Assembly: GCA_020629155.1 (NCBI GenBank)
Contig: JAHDDW010000005.1
Span: 1-64,000 of the forward strand
Source of the DNA: Acidimicrobiales bacterium
GTDB lineage: Bacteria; Actinomycetota; Acidimicrobiia; Acidimicrobiales; SZUA-35
Reading direction: 5' to 3'
DNA length: 64,000 bases
The position numbers and the translations under genes were made by a program. Below are positions 33,446 through 41,736 of this stretch, in pieces (the stretch's first letter is position 1; every line of letters starts with the position of its first letter). The notes under the pieces are model-generated. The model had not been told where the DNA came from. It did not search any database and saw only the letters and a list, made by a program, of their open reading frames with translations.

Positions 33446-34336
33446 GTGGCTACTGTAACTGTTTTAGGCAACCCAATGGCTGGGGATGGTAAGGGTGAGC
33501 AGGCGTTAGAAAAAATTAGCCGCTTGCTTGACGATCGTAACGTCAAAGCAGAAATTCCGCAGTTAGGTTCTCCGCAAGAAGTGCAAGCTGCTGCCTACCA
33601 GGCGGTTGCCGATAAGGCCGAAAGAGTGCTGCTTGCTGGTGGCGATGGTCTTATTCATTGGGCTATAGGCGCGTTTGTGGACACAAACGTTAAGGTTGGT
33701 ATTGTCCCTGTCGGAACAGGAAATGACTTTGCTAGAGCACTGTCGATTCCTCGTCGGAACATCTCAAAAGCAGTAAACATAGCATTAGGAAAACCTACCG
33801 CCACCGATATGATGCGTATCTGTGCCGATGGTATAGAGCTTTGGGCAGCGACTGTTCTAACCGCAGGTTTTTCTTCTGCGGTGAATCGTCGAGCGCGGCG
33901 GTCTCGTTGGAGTGGATCAAAAAAATATACGCTGGCGACGCTGGCCGAATTGCGAAATATCGAAACGAGTAGTCTAAAAATGACACTTGATGGAGGCGAG
34001 GTTGTTGAGCTAAAGTCAAGTTTAATGGCGATCGCTAACACAAAATTCTTTGGCGGCGGCATGGCTGTTTGTCCCGATGCAACACCAACGAACGGTTTGC
34101 TTGACGTGCTAGTTGCTAAAGAAGCAAGCGCATTTGATTTAGCAAGAATTTTGCCAGCAGTATTCTGGGGCGGTCACCGCAACCACAAAAAGGTCTCGAT
34201 GTATCGCGCAAAAAGTGTCGACCTTGTATCTTGTGAAGAGTTCTGGGTTGATGGTGAACAGGTTGGTAAAGCTGCATCGTGGAACGTGTCTGTTCGTCCA
34301 AACGCACTGCAACTATGTTGCGGTGGCCGTACATGA
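33446..34336 (+). CDS. Diacylglycerol kinase-family lipid kinase
   Basis: From GTG 33446 the product is 297 residues of the YegS/DagK fold. It has GNPMAGDGKG near the start, the nucleotide-binding GGDGLIHWAIGAF and GTGNDFARAL. Later come NTKFFGGGMAVCPDA and a C-terminal WVDGEQVG-like block (FWVDGEQV). It would phosphorylate a lipid such as diacylglycerol or an isoprenoid at the membrane. The frame extends back to 33368, but those 26 residues are unlike the family. A clear promoter 6 bases before the GTG and absence of a ribosome site support the shorter, leaderless form. Confidence 0.83.
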   Translation: MATVTVLGNPMAGDGKGEQALEKISRLLDDRNVKAEIPQLGSPQEVQAAAYQAVADKAERVLLAGGDGLIHWAIGAFVDTNVKVGIVPVGTGNDFARALSIPRRNISKAVNIALGKPTATDMMRICADGIELWAATVLTAGFSSAVNRRARRSRWSGSKKYTLATLAELRNIETSSLKMTLDGGEVVELKSSLMAIANTKFFGGGMAVCPDATPTNGLLDVLVAKEASAFDLARILPAVFWGGHRNHKKVSMYRAKSVDLVSCEEFWVDGEQVGKAASWNVSVRPNALQLCCGGRT

Positions 34337-34522
34337 AGAAGACGGCACTACATGAAACTCCGCCAAGAAATCACGCGTGCCGTCTACTACATAATTATTT
34401 CCGCCAACGATTCCCGCCACTTTAGGGCTTTCCAAATCGTTGCAGCTAATTATGCGCACACATTGAGAGATATGTCAACAAGTATGTGACAGATACCACA
34501 AAATTGTATTCTGAGTTTATTC

Positions 34523-34553
34523 TTGGAGCGACGTACGCCTAGCAGTGTAAGCT
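34523..34553 (+). promoter_or_regulatory. Promoter of the HD-domain gene (leaderless)
   Basis: TTGGAG (34523-34528) and TAAGCT (34548-34553) are 19 bases apart. The GTG start codon at 34560 is 6 bases past the -10, and no ribosome site is present. Confidence 0.5.
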
Positions 34554-34559
34554 AGATGA

Positions 34560-35327
34560 GTGGACCAGAATTATTTGAGAGAATCGCTAACCGAAGCGTT
34601 GGTGAGTGATGACCCATCTAGCCAGCTATGGGAATTATGTAAGAGCGGCATGATGGCTGAAATAGCACCAGAAGTGCTTGCGATGGATATGGAACAAGAC
34701 CGTGTGCATAAACACAAAGACGTATTAGCTCATTCGATACAGGTAACAGCGAGAGCTGAAGCTGATTTGACGCTTCGTCTCACAACACTATTTCACGATA
34801 TTGGCAAACCAGCTACAAGACGGTTTAACAGCGACGGCGTCACGTTTCGTCATCATGAAGCTGTGGGCGCAAAAATAACCCAAAAACGCCTGAAAGCTCT
34901 TGGCTATAGTCCTCAAATGGTTTCAGATGTTACCGAACTGGTGCGTCTTTCAGGCCGTTTCAAAGGCTACACCGATGGTTGGAGCGATTCAGCTGTTCGT
35001 CGTTACGTGAAAGAAGCAGGTGGCCGTCTAGAGTTACTTAACAAGCTGGTTCGCGCTGATTGCACAACAAAAAACCCTCGAAAAGAAGCGGATTTGCAGC
35101 TGGCAGTCGACGATTTGGAAAAGCGGATTGACGAAATAGCGGCAGCCGACGCAAAAGCAGCCGAGCGGCCGCAGCTAAACGGTCATCAAATCATGACACA
35201 TCTTGACGTAAAAGGTCCCGTAGTCGGCGAGGCAGTAGCGTACCTGCTAGAAGTCAAAAGAGAAGAAGGCGAGTTGCCTGAAACCGAAGTGTATAAACGT
35301 TTAGACGCCTGGTACGAGCAACGTTAG
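34560..35327 (+). CDS. HD-domain protein resembling the C-terminal half of CCA-adding enzyme
   Basis: A 255-residue protein with KHKDVLAHSIQV and LFHDIGKPATRRF (HD metal site), FRHHEAVGAKITQKRLK and a C-terminal helical part. This matches the domain order downstream of the nucleotidyltransferase in actinobacterial PcnA (CCA-adding) proteins, but the catalytic nucleotidyltransferase head is missing. No remnants of it lie upstream: the preceding 223 bases are non-coding. It probably acts as a free phosphohydrolase on a nucleotide or RNA end. The start is GTG 34560 behind a leaderless promoter. It overlaps the next, convergent gene by 4 bases. Confidence 0.75.
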   Translation: MDQNYLRESLTEALVSDDPSSQLWELCKSGMMAEIAPEVLAMDMEQDRVHKHKDVLAHSIQVTARAEADLTLRLTTLFHDIGKPATRRFNSDGVTFRHHEAVGAKITQKRLKALGYSPQMVSDVTELVRLSGRFKGYTDGWSDSAVRRYVKEAGGRLELLNKLVRADCTTKNPRKEADLQLAVDDLEKRIDEIAAADAKAAERPQLNGHQIMTHLDVKGPVVGEAVAYLLEVKREEGELPETEVYKRLDAWYEQR

Positions 35328-36214
35328 CTAACAATAAAATAATACCCCAAAGCAAGTACTAGTGCAGCGAAAATAAATGCACTGAAAGTAACAAGAAATG
35401 CTTTTGTATTAGAGTTCTGTGTTGGCGGCTGCTCCCCCCACATATTCGCATATGTTGCAGCATCAGGTAAAGGTGGTGTTGCTTCGCTAATTATTTCAAC
35501 ATCTGCTATGTTGTCTTCAGGTTCGGCAGAAAGGGCAGCTGCTGCGACTACAGCAAGATCGTTAATTTCAAGGTCATACGTTTCAAGCAGCGCAGGGTTG
35601 ACTGTTATTGGGCCTAGAGAATCTAACGGCTGTGACTGTTTGCCTGTTTCGATCGTCATCTTATGCTCTCGATAGTCAGGTTTGCTTTCGGTTGCCTCTT
35701 GCAGTGTGCCGTTAGTGACAGTCGCTGTCCATGTCGAGCCAGATCGTAAGGTGAATGAACCTGTGAAATCTTTAGGTAAAACATTAAGGGCAACGAGCGG
35801 TGAGAGTTCTAAAACTTCGATAGTGCCGCCAGCTGTTTGTGCGGCTTTATTGATATTGCGAATAAGGCGTTTCGGTGCGAACATTGTTGCCCCGTTGTAT
35901 TCCAGGCGAGAAATGGGTGACGATAGACGGATTTCTAATGCCCCGAACCAAGGGTCATTCGCCGAGATCTGTTTCACGCCTGAGTGTTTAGAGCCGAATG
36001 CTACGGCTATACGAGCGTTTTGTACGTATTTTTCTGGCAGTGTTTCAAACAGGTAGCGAAAAGCTTGTTCGAGCTCTTCAAATTGTGGTTCTTGGCCAAA
36101 TGTATGTGATTCTCGTGTGAACTCAGCATATGCCTGAATTTTTTTAGAGTCGGTAGTTATTGCTGCGGATCGAATAACTTTACCGCCTATTTCAATCCCC
36201 AGAAGGTATTCCAC
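35324..36214 (-). CDS. Actin-fold (ASKHA/PilM-like) protein with C-terminal membrane anchor
   Basis: A 296-residue protein. It starts with LLGIEIGGKVIRSAAI, a phosphate-loop-like beta hairpin of the actin/Hsp70/sugar-kinase superfamily. IAVAFGSKHSG and the segment VLELSPLVALNVL are compatible with a degenerate PilM-like fold. The last 25 residues (AFLVTFSAFIFAALVLALGYYFIV) form one membrane helix, giving an N-in, tail-anchored topology. I do not recognise a defined family. PilM-like work with a pilus is possible, but the tad genes are 17 kb away. The start is GTG 36214 with GAGTGGG 3-4 bases upstream. Confidence 0.5.
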   Translation of the reverse strand: MEYLLGIEIGGKVIRSAAITTDSKKIQAYAEFTRESHTFGQEPQFEELEQAFRYLFETLPEKYVQNARIAVAFGSKHSGVKQISANDPWFGALEIRLSSPISRLEYNGATMFAPKRLIRNINKAAQTAGGTIEVLELSPLVALNVLPKDFTGSFTLRSGSTWTATVTNGTLQEATESKPDYREHKMTIETGKQSQPLDSLGPITVNPALLETYDLEINDLAVVAAAALSAEPEDNIADVEIISEATPPLPDAATYANMWGEQPPTQNSNTKAFLVTFSAFIFAALVLALGYYFIVS

Positions 36215-36369
36215 AGCCCACTCATTCTTCTCGCCTTGTTATCTATAGGATAGCTCTAAAATAGATTTTTCTGGCAACTATTTGAAACAAGCAGTCACTT
36301 GGGCGCAGGTTGTATTGCCGTTCGATGTGTTCTGTTTGGCGCCTCTGTTTCTGTTGCTTCTGGTGAGTT

Positions 36370-37311
36370 TTAGCAGAACATTGCATAACCGTATTTCCGT
36401 AGCAGGGGAGCGCAAATCGTTGAAACTTCTATTTTATGTCGCATCGCTAGTTGCTTTTCCCAGGCACTGTCGTGACGCAACGTTATGTCGTCACTAGAAA
36501 ATCGCATAGGGTTGCCAGCAACAGAGTGCATCACATGATTCGACCTAATCGTCGAGCCGTTAATAAACGACAAGTCAGGTTGTTTGATCTGCATAAATTC
36601 ACTGATGGATGCAACAGTTTGTTTTGGTTGCTGTAAAAAATCTTCGTATCGTATTCGCAATAGTTTTGTGTGACGACCCAACATAGAGAAGCCGCTGTTG
36701 TCGCTTAACCAGCGGAAAGCCGATCTTCTCGGAGAGTACACTGGCATAAAATCGTCGTCGGTTTCTGGCCGTTTGACTTGTTTCGTCCAAGAATAAGCAA
36801 CACCTCGTGGGTCTCTTACGACATGTAAAATGTGTAAATCAATTTGTGGGTCGAGCGCTAAGATTGCGGCAGTCGATAAATGTTTTGACGATTCAAGTAG
36901 CACTTGTGGATGTCGTGCCGCTTCGCTAGAAGCTAGAAGGACAGGCACAAGATAGTCAAGATATTCTTGTTGTTCTTGTGTTGGCTTATTTGTGCGTAAC
37001 GCCTTGACGATTTGAGGCAAGCGTCGGCTTCTGTCGACGCGCCAGCGTAGATCGATGGCTTTGGCTGTGTCGGCTTTGTGCCACCCGCCAAATGCGATGT
37101 CGCCGACGGCCTGCCAATGAGGGCACTGATCGAAAGGTTCGCCGCAGCCGCATAGCTCATTGTTTGTGACACCTCGCTCCCAAAGGTGGAGAGTTTCGCC
37201 TACAGCAAATGTTTCGTCGAGTCCGTGGAGTACTTTTTCGATCAAAGTGGATCCAGAACGTCCGACCCCGCCGATAAAGAGTACTTTTTGTGGCTTGCCT
37301 GTCATTGCCAA
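36370..37311 (-). CDS. Sulfotransferase family protein
   Basis: A 313-residue PAPS-dependent sulfotransferase. The 5'-phosphosulfate loop is GRSGSTLIEKVL (about residues 17-28), and the 3'-phosphate site is in HVVRDPRGVAYSW. The GCGEPFDQCPHWQAVG segment with three cysteines is common in bacterial members. The acceptor is unknown; cell-surface glycan or glycolipid sulfation is likely. It overlaps the upstream sulfotransferase gene by 10 bases, so the two are probably co-translated and act in one pathway. Confidence 0.82.
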   Translation of the reverse strand: MAMTGKPQKVLFIGGVGRSGSTLIEKVLHGLDETFAVGETLHLWERGVTNNELCGCGEPFDQCPHWQAVGDIAFGGWHKADTAKAIDLRWRVDRSRRLPQIVKALRTNKPTQEQQEYLDYLVPVLLASSEAARHPQVLLESSKHLSTAAILALDPQIDLHILHVVRDPRGVAYSWTKQVKRPETDDDFMPVYSPRRSAFRWLSDNSGFSMLGRHTKLLRIRYEDFLQQPKQTVASISEFMQIKQPDLSFINGSTIRSNHVMHSVAGNPMRFSSDDITLRHDSAWEKQLAMRHKIEVSTICAPLLRKYGYAMFC

Positions 37312-38237
37312 CTCATCTTCGTTCCAAGCATCTTTTCCAGACGGGTAATTTCAGGTGCTAGTTGTTCTGCAAGGTGTGCTTTGGTGGCTTCAGGCATTTC
37401 GGGTTTCTTCTTTTTATTCCAAGCCGAAAATTCTTCCAATGTGTGTGGTGAAAGATCTAAGAATTTCAGCACCTTGTGATAGGTGGCTTCTGAATGTTTG
37501 TAAAGGTCTTCACTGCGCAAAATAAGAAGCTGCTTTTTTGGGTAATGCTGAAGCCAACGTTCAAGGCCTCGTGAGTATCGCCCCTGATCTACATATGAGT
37601 AGTGTTGATGGCTGAAACTCACATAGCTTGGATCTGCGAGCATTTTAGCTTCTTCATCGGCTATACGCTCGGTTTCGGCTGCGATTGCTTCTTCAAAGCT
37701 GAGTGTTTCTATTTTTTGGCGTGTGCGTTCGATCCAATGGCTAAAAGCTCGTTCAACGGGGTTGCGTACTAACACAATAATTTTAGCATTTGGCACCAGC
37801 CGTGAAGCTCGTTGGGCTGCATGTGGGTGATGCAAATAATATGGAGTTGCGTCGCCGAGAAGTAAACGTTTTCCTGCTTTTTTCGAGCGCAGCGAATGTG
37901 CTAACCTTGTAGGAAAGTGTGACTGATACCAAGTGCGCCCTTTGGCGTAGTTTACGTCGAAATAGTAGGCGCCTTTACGGGTTTCTCGTGCAGGGAAAAG
38001 CGGTCGAACTTCTGGATGTTTCACTAGCCAACGAGCAAGTGATGTGGTGCCTCCGCGTTTAGTCCCGATGATAAGGTAGTCAGGCAACTCTCTAAAGCTG
38101 GCTGTTGCTTGCCCAAAATCGCGTAGGCGTTCTCTTGCAAAGCGCATAGCGATTTTTTTTGGGCCCACAGGCTTTTTATACTTAGCGCCATAGGGGGTTA
38201 CTTGTGGGTATTTCGTAGCTTTAGTCACAATTTCCAA
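37302..38237 (-). CDS. Sulfotransferase, heparan-sulfate-type
   Basis: A 311-residue sulfotransferase of the NDST/HSST class. The 5'-phosphosulfate loop is GTKRGGTTSLARWL (about 57-70), VLVRNPVERAFSHW carries the 3'-phosphate Arg/Ser, and KKGAYYFDVNY-like sequence (RKGAYYFDVNY) is typical. A strongly basic N-terminus precedes the domain. The substrate is likely a surface polysaccharide. It is the first gene of a two-gene sulfotransferase operon on the minus strand. Confidence 0.83.
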   Translation of the reverse strand: MEIVTKATKYPQVTPYGAKYKKPVGPKKIAMRFARERLRDFGQATASFRELPDYLIIGTKRGGTTSLARWLVKHPEVRPLFPARETRKGAYYFDVNYAKGRTWYQSHFPTRLAHSLRSKKAGKRLLLGDATPYYLHHPHAAQRASRLVPNAKIIVLVRNPVERAFSHWIERTRQKIETLSFEEAIAAETERIADEEAKMLADPSYVSFSHQHYSYVDQGRYSRGLERWLQHYPKKQLLILRSEDLYKHSEATYHKVLKFLDLSPHTLEEFSAWNKKKKPEMPEATKAHLAEQLAPEITRLEKMLGTKMSWQ

Positions 38238-38538
38238 TCGGCTTAGTAACCGCGAGGGTTAAGTCTTAGGTCGCAGTTACTCTAACACAAAGCCTTGAAA
38301 GGTGATTTTATGCGTCGTTATGTAGGCTATCTGCCCTTTATTTTTTGTTGCTCGTGTAGCTGGCTCTTAGTCGGGGTTCTAAGCGAGTTCATTTTACCTT
38401 ACTCTTAAATAGGTGCAAACGAGTGATATAGCTTGCATGTTCGTAGAATAGTAGCGTCATACAGTCGATATTTAGGGTAATCTACCCATTAGTTGTGAAC
38501 GTGTGGAAAGATGGACTGTGATCTAGGGAGGGCTTGGT
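38238..38538. other. Intergenic region with a possible small membrane ORF
   Basis: About 300 bases lie between divergent genes. Apart from the putative 32-codon membrane peptide at 38310-38408 (listed separately) I see no gene. The region should hold the promoters of the sulfotransferase operon and of the lipoprotein at 38539; neither is obvious. Confidence 0.4.
38310..38408 (+). CDS. Possible 32-residue membrane peptide
   Basis: ATG 38310 is preceded by AAAGGTGA about 4 bases upstream, a good ribosome site. The 32-codon frame (MRRYVGYLPFIFCCSCSWLL then VGVLSEFILPYS) has two N-terminal arginines and one hydrophobic helix, the usual build of bacterial small membrane proteins. There is no family match that I know, and such a short frame can arise by chance. 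The ribosome site is the main support. Confidence 0.3.
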   Translation: MRRYVGYLPFIFCCSCSWLLVGVLSEFILPYS

Positions 38539-39147
38539 ATGTCTATCAAAATAAGGAAAGTATGTATAGCTGGAGCTTGTTTTTTGGCGGCTTGTAGTGG
38601 GTCGTCGCCTGAAACTCAAACAGAAACATCTCCCGAAACTGAAACAACAAAAACGACCGCGCAAGCTAGCGAAGCGCCAGTGTCGCTAACACAAACAACT
38701 AGCCAAGCAAGTTCAACAGCTGCATCTGCAACAGCTACAACAAATGCGGTGGCAGATGAAAGCACAACAGTGCCAGCACAACCTGCAGGCCAAACGATTT
38801 CGTTTGGTGATAAAGACGATGTGTGTCAAAGTGTTAAACTTACAAATGATGCGGCAGACACAGCCGCGCTTGCAACAGCATCAAAATGTTTCTTCGAAGC
38901 GTTCGAAGCGGGCAAGACAGTAACCGTTGACATCGCGCGCCCTACCGTTGAAGGTGACCCTATTTTTTATCGCTATTTCTATAACGGCGACAAAGTGCTT
39001 ACGGTTGCAGATACGAGGGCTGACCCTTTTGGCGACAACAGTGTCGTCGCGAAGCTTTGTGACAGCGTTACGTTAGACGGCGGTGAGCTTCTAGCAGAAA
39101 AATGCGAACCAGCCGATTCGCTTGGGTTCGCCGAGGCTTTACAATAG
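38539..39147 (+). CDS. Secreted lipoprotein of unknown function
   Basis: A 202-residue protein with a signal peptide ending at the lipobox FLAAC (Cys19). A long Thr/Glu/Ala/Ser-rich stalk runs to about residue 88. The compact C-terminal domain has paired cysteines (DDVCQSVKL, SKCFFEAFE, AKLCDSVTL, EKCEPAD) and the phrase PIFYRYFYNGDKVLTV. It is exported to the outer face of the membrane. The domain is not one I recognise. GGGAGG lies about 7 bases before the ATG. A palindromic repeat element follows the stop by about 20 bases and may end transcription. Confidence 0.7.
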   Translation: MSIKIRKVCIAGACFLAACSGSSPETQTETSPETETTKTTAQASEAPVSLTQTTSQASSTAASATATTNAVADESTTVPAQPAGQTISFGDKDDVCQSVKLTNDAADTAALATASKCFFEAFEAGKTVTVDIARPTVEGDPIFYRYFYNGDKVLTVADTRADPFGDNSVVAKLCDSVTLDGGELLAEKCEPADSLGFAEALQ

Positions 39148-39167
39148 CGCAGTCAGCTAGCCTATCC

Positions 39168-39233
39168 AGGTCGTCATCCCCAAGAAATCGGGGATCTCGT
39201 CCAGAGATTTCCGCTTTCGTGGGAATGGCGACC
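39168..39233. repeat. REP-like palindromic repeat, copy 1
   Basis: A 66-base element made of two hairpins, CATCCCC..GGGGAT and a TTCCGCTTTCGTGGGAA arm, whose outer ends also pair (AGGTCGTCATCCC with GGGAATGGCGACC). It is closely similar to the element at 57087-57152. It lies between convergent genes and could act as a bidirectional terminator. Confidence 0.8.
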
Positions 39234-39308
39234 CCAGAATCGAGATAGAGCAAAAACGATAGCGCTACTTGTGTGAAAAATATTTTAAAGTTCGACGTGT
39301 CCTTGGAA

Positions 39309-40850
39309 TCAACCATCTAGCGTAATGGAAACGTCGAGGGTGTCGGCTAACAACGATGCCCGTTCTTGAGCGGCGTATAACTCTAGGTCAAGCTGCTCGT
39401 TAAGATCGTCAGATTCAACGGTTATAGCAACCTTTCTATTGCGCTGATCAAAAGAAGCAGTAACGGATGAAACTGTTTGACTATGGCGGCGGTCAAGACC
39501 TATCGCAATACGCAAAATGCCTGCCAAACAGGCAACTAAGAAGCGGTCTTCTCCATTTAACATAACATATTCGTTATGTCGTTTAGAAGGTTTAGCTTTG
39601 CGGTGATAGCGTGAAATTAACGCCATGAGTTCTATCTCGCGTTCGTTGAAGCCAGTCAACATGTCGCTGTGACGAATAATATAGTACGAGTGTTTATGGT
39701 GGCTTGAATGAGAAACGGACAACCCTATATTGTGCAAACGGCCGGCATAAGAAAGTAGTTCTTTTGCATCTTTGCCTAAACCGTGCAGGTCTTGCAGTTG
39801 ATCAAAAAGTTGCAGCGCAAGTTTTGTTGCATGAGCGCCATGTGGCGGATCAGGGTCAAGTGCTTCGGCTAAACGTTGGGTATTGCGATCTTTTAAACCT
39901 GTTTCAGTAAAGGTTGCTTCGCCTAGAAGTTGGTCATATAGAATCCCTTCGCGTAGCGCGAAACTTGAAACAGTCACAGCATGTAGAGAGAACGACCGCA
40001 TAATTTCTCGCAAAATAACGATACCTCCAGTGATAATGTCGGCTCGTTGGCGGTCTAAACCTGGCATATGTGTGCGCTGGTTAACTGTTGCCTGCAACGT
40101 TCTGTCTGCTGTTTGTGTTAACTCTTCATATGTGAACGTTGCGCCGTTAAGTTGGCGTAACGGCTGGCCGCGTTCAAAGGCAATCATCGACGCAACCGCG
40201 CTGATTGTGCCAGAGCAGCCAACTGCCAGTTCATGGTTAAAACCAGAAAAGTCTTTCCGCATGCTAGCTAGATAGCTGCGTACGTAGTTGCTGCACGCTG
40301 TTATAGCTTCTGGTGTTGTTGCACCTTCAGGAAAGAAACGATCCGTTAGGCGAATGCAGCCAAGTTTAGTGCTGCGAGAATGTATAATTTCGCCTTGTTC
40401 GGCTAAAACTATTTCGGTGCTGCCGCCTCCAATATCGAAAACGAACAATTTTTTGTTATACACATCGAGTGCTTGAGACACCCCAACATGTATTAGCCGT
40501 GCTTCTTCAACACCGCTGATTGTTTCAACACGCACACCGAATTGCTTGTAGGCCTCGTTGATAAAGTCGGCTTTATTGTGTGCTTCTCGAATAGCGCTGG
40601 TAGCGAACACTGAAATGTTGCTCGTGTGGCTTGAAGCAAGCTGATAGAGTCTGCCGAGAGCGCTAAGGCCACGTTCTTTGGCTTCGGTTGTGAGTATGCT
40701 TTTTGAGCCCATGCCTTCGCCTAAGCGAGTGCGTTCGCGCTCGGCGGTAAGTACTTCCAAGCCCTTTGAGGCATCAACCCTAGCAACAAGTAGATGCATA
40801 GAATTAGTGCCGATATCTATTGCCGCATGAATATTTTCTACTGAGTTCAC
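39309..40850 (-). CDS. ppx: Exopolyphosphatase / pppGpp phosphohydrolase (Ppx/GppA) with HD domain
   Basis: A 513-residue protein, the same length as E. coli Ppx. The N-terminal actin-like fold has AAIDIGTNSMHLLVARV and VFDIGGGSTEIVLA (phosphate loops) and AVGCSGTISAVASM. A C-terminal HD-type helical domain follows (YAGRLHNIGLSVSHSSHHKHSYYIIRH). It should hydrolyse inorganic polyphosphate and perhaps (p)ppGpp. The start is GTG 40850 with GAAGGAT about 8 bases upstream. It is divergent from the secreted nuclease gene across about 290 bases. Confidence 0.88.
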   Translation of the reverse strand: MNSVENIHAAIDIGTNSMHLLVARVDASKGLEVLTAERERTRLGEGMGSKSILTTEAKERGLSALGRLYQLASSHTSNISVFATSAIREAHNKADFINEAYKQFGVRVETISGVEEARLIHVGVSQALDVYNKKLFVFDIGGGSTEIVLAEQGEIIHSRSTKLGCIRLTDRFFPEGATTPEAITACSNYVRSYLASMRKDFSGFNHELAVGCSGTISAVASMIAFERGQPLRQLNGATFTYEELTQTADRTLQATVNQRTHMPGLDRQRADIITGGIVILREIMRSFSLHAVTVSSFALREGILYDQLLGEATFTETGLKDRNTQRLAEALDPDPPHGAHATKLALQLFDQLQDLHGLGKDAKELLSYAGRLHNIGLSVSHSSHHKHSYYIIRHSDMLTGFNEREIELMALISRYHRKAKPSKRHNEYVMLNGEDRFLVACLAGILRIAIGLDRRHSQTVSSVTASFDQRNRKVAITVESDDLNEQLDLELYAAQERASLLADTLDVSITLDG

Positions 40851-40950
40851 TAGAACATCCTTCCATAAGAAAACGATTTCGGTATGCTCTGCAATAAAAT
40901 AAAAGACTATCTCTCATTTATTCGATTTGTATCGAATCGTTTTACTAGAG

Positions 40951-41026
40951 AACCGCTAAATCTGCGTGGAAACGCCCCGATCGGAGCGGAAATACCGAGG
41001 GCATTTACAATTTTTAGTGATGCCCT
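40951..41026 (+). ncRNA. Candidate structured RNA upstream of the secreted nuclease
   Basis: CCGCT (40953-40957) pairs with AGCGG (40985-40989) around an inner hairpin GCGT-ggaa-ACGC (40964-40975) and a CCGATCGG palindrome. A second stem, AGGGCAT/ATGCCCT (40998-41004 and 41020-41026), follows. Another short hairpin, TTCGAT/ATCGAA, lies at 40921-40936. This density of local pairing is unusual for the window. I cannot assign it to a known riboswitch class. The direction is assumed from the downstream gene. Confidence 0.35.
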
Positions 41027-41090
41027 TAACGCTACCAGCCTGCTTTAGCAGTTGTAATGTAGCTGCGAAAACGTAACGAGAATAAACGCT

Positions 41091-41141
41091 ATGAATCTGC
41101 TATTGTTGCTTCCAGGCGAACACATAAAGGCAGACTCATGA
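41091..41141 (+). CDS. Possible 16-residue leader peptide of the nuclease gene
   Basis: ATG 41091 begins a 16-codon frame, MNLLLLLPGEHIKADS, whose TGA overlaps the nuclease ATG as ATGA. Such an overlap often signals translational coupling. The peptide start also resembles RsmE rRNA methyltransferase N-termini, so it could be a chance or decayed remnant. There is no strong ribosome site before it. Weak evidence, kept because of the exact overlap. Confidence 0.3.
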   Translation: MNLLLLLPGEHIKADS

Positions 41142-41725
41142 AAAAACTATTCAAGCTTTTCTCGTACTCTTTTTTAGCTACGATGGTGATGTTTTCAGCA
41201 GTAGCTACAACAGCTCAAGCACAAACTTTGTCTGAAGTGTTGCTTGACGAAGATTCTCTGGAGGTGCGCAGAAATAGTGGGCCTCGAACAAAAGCATACG
41301 AAATTCAGGCAAATACAACCTATGTAAAATCTGGCTACACCTACAAGACAGACGAACTCGCTCGCCCCATTTCTGCCGAAGGTGTGCTTGTTCTCCAAAA
41401 AAGTAAACGCACGGCCGAGCAAACTAAAACTGGCAAACTCGGCAATCCTGGCGACGAAGGCGGGCACCTTATCGGCTCTCGATTCAACGGACCTTCTGAT
41501 GCGTTTAACTTGTTGCCGCAGACTCGTGCGTTGAACCGTGGCGCAGGTAGCGCCTGGACACAAATGGAAAGAGATTGGGGTAAAGCGCTAGAAGCAGGTA
41601 AAACCGTTGAAGTGCATGTGCAGCCAGTTTTTGACGAAGATAACGAGACGGTGCGACCCGACTCGTTTATTGTTGAATACACAATCGATGAGATACCGTT
41701 TGAAGAAACCTTTCCGAATGTATAG
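41138..41725 (+). CDS. Secreted DNA/RNA non-specific endonuclease (Endonuclease_NS_2-like)
   Basis: A 195-residue exported protein. The signal peptide (1-28) ends ATTAQAQ-type, with likely cleavage after AQA. The mature part has the His-Me finger nuclease core: DEGGHLIGSRFNGP with catalytic His110, followed by NLLPQTRALNRG, containing the metal-site Asn, and WTQMERDWGKAL. This matches the nuclease domain found at the C-terminus of LXG-type toxins such as YeeF. The length leaves no room for delivery domains. A small partner gene follows 11 bases later. It could serve nutrient scavenging or killing of neighbours. Confidence 0.78.
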   Translation: MKKLFKLFSYSFLATMVMFSAVATTAQAQTLSEVLLDEDSLEVRRNSGPRTKAYEIQANTTYVKSGYTYKTDELARPISAEGVLVLQKSKRTAEQTKTGKLGNPGDEGGHLIGSRFNGPSDAFNLLPQTRALNRGAGSAWTQMERDWGKALEAGKTVEVHVQPVFDEDNETVRPDSFIVEYTIDEIPFEETFPNV

Positions 41726-41736
41726 GAGTCGCAACG

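Noticed and set aside
39068-39316. 82-codon minus-strand frame after ppx
   Set aside because: It crosses the palindromic repeat and the end of the lipoprotein gene and has no domain or ribosome-site support.
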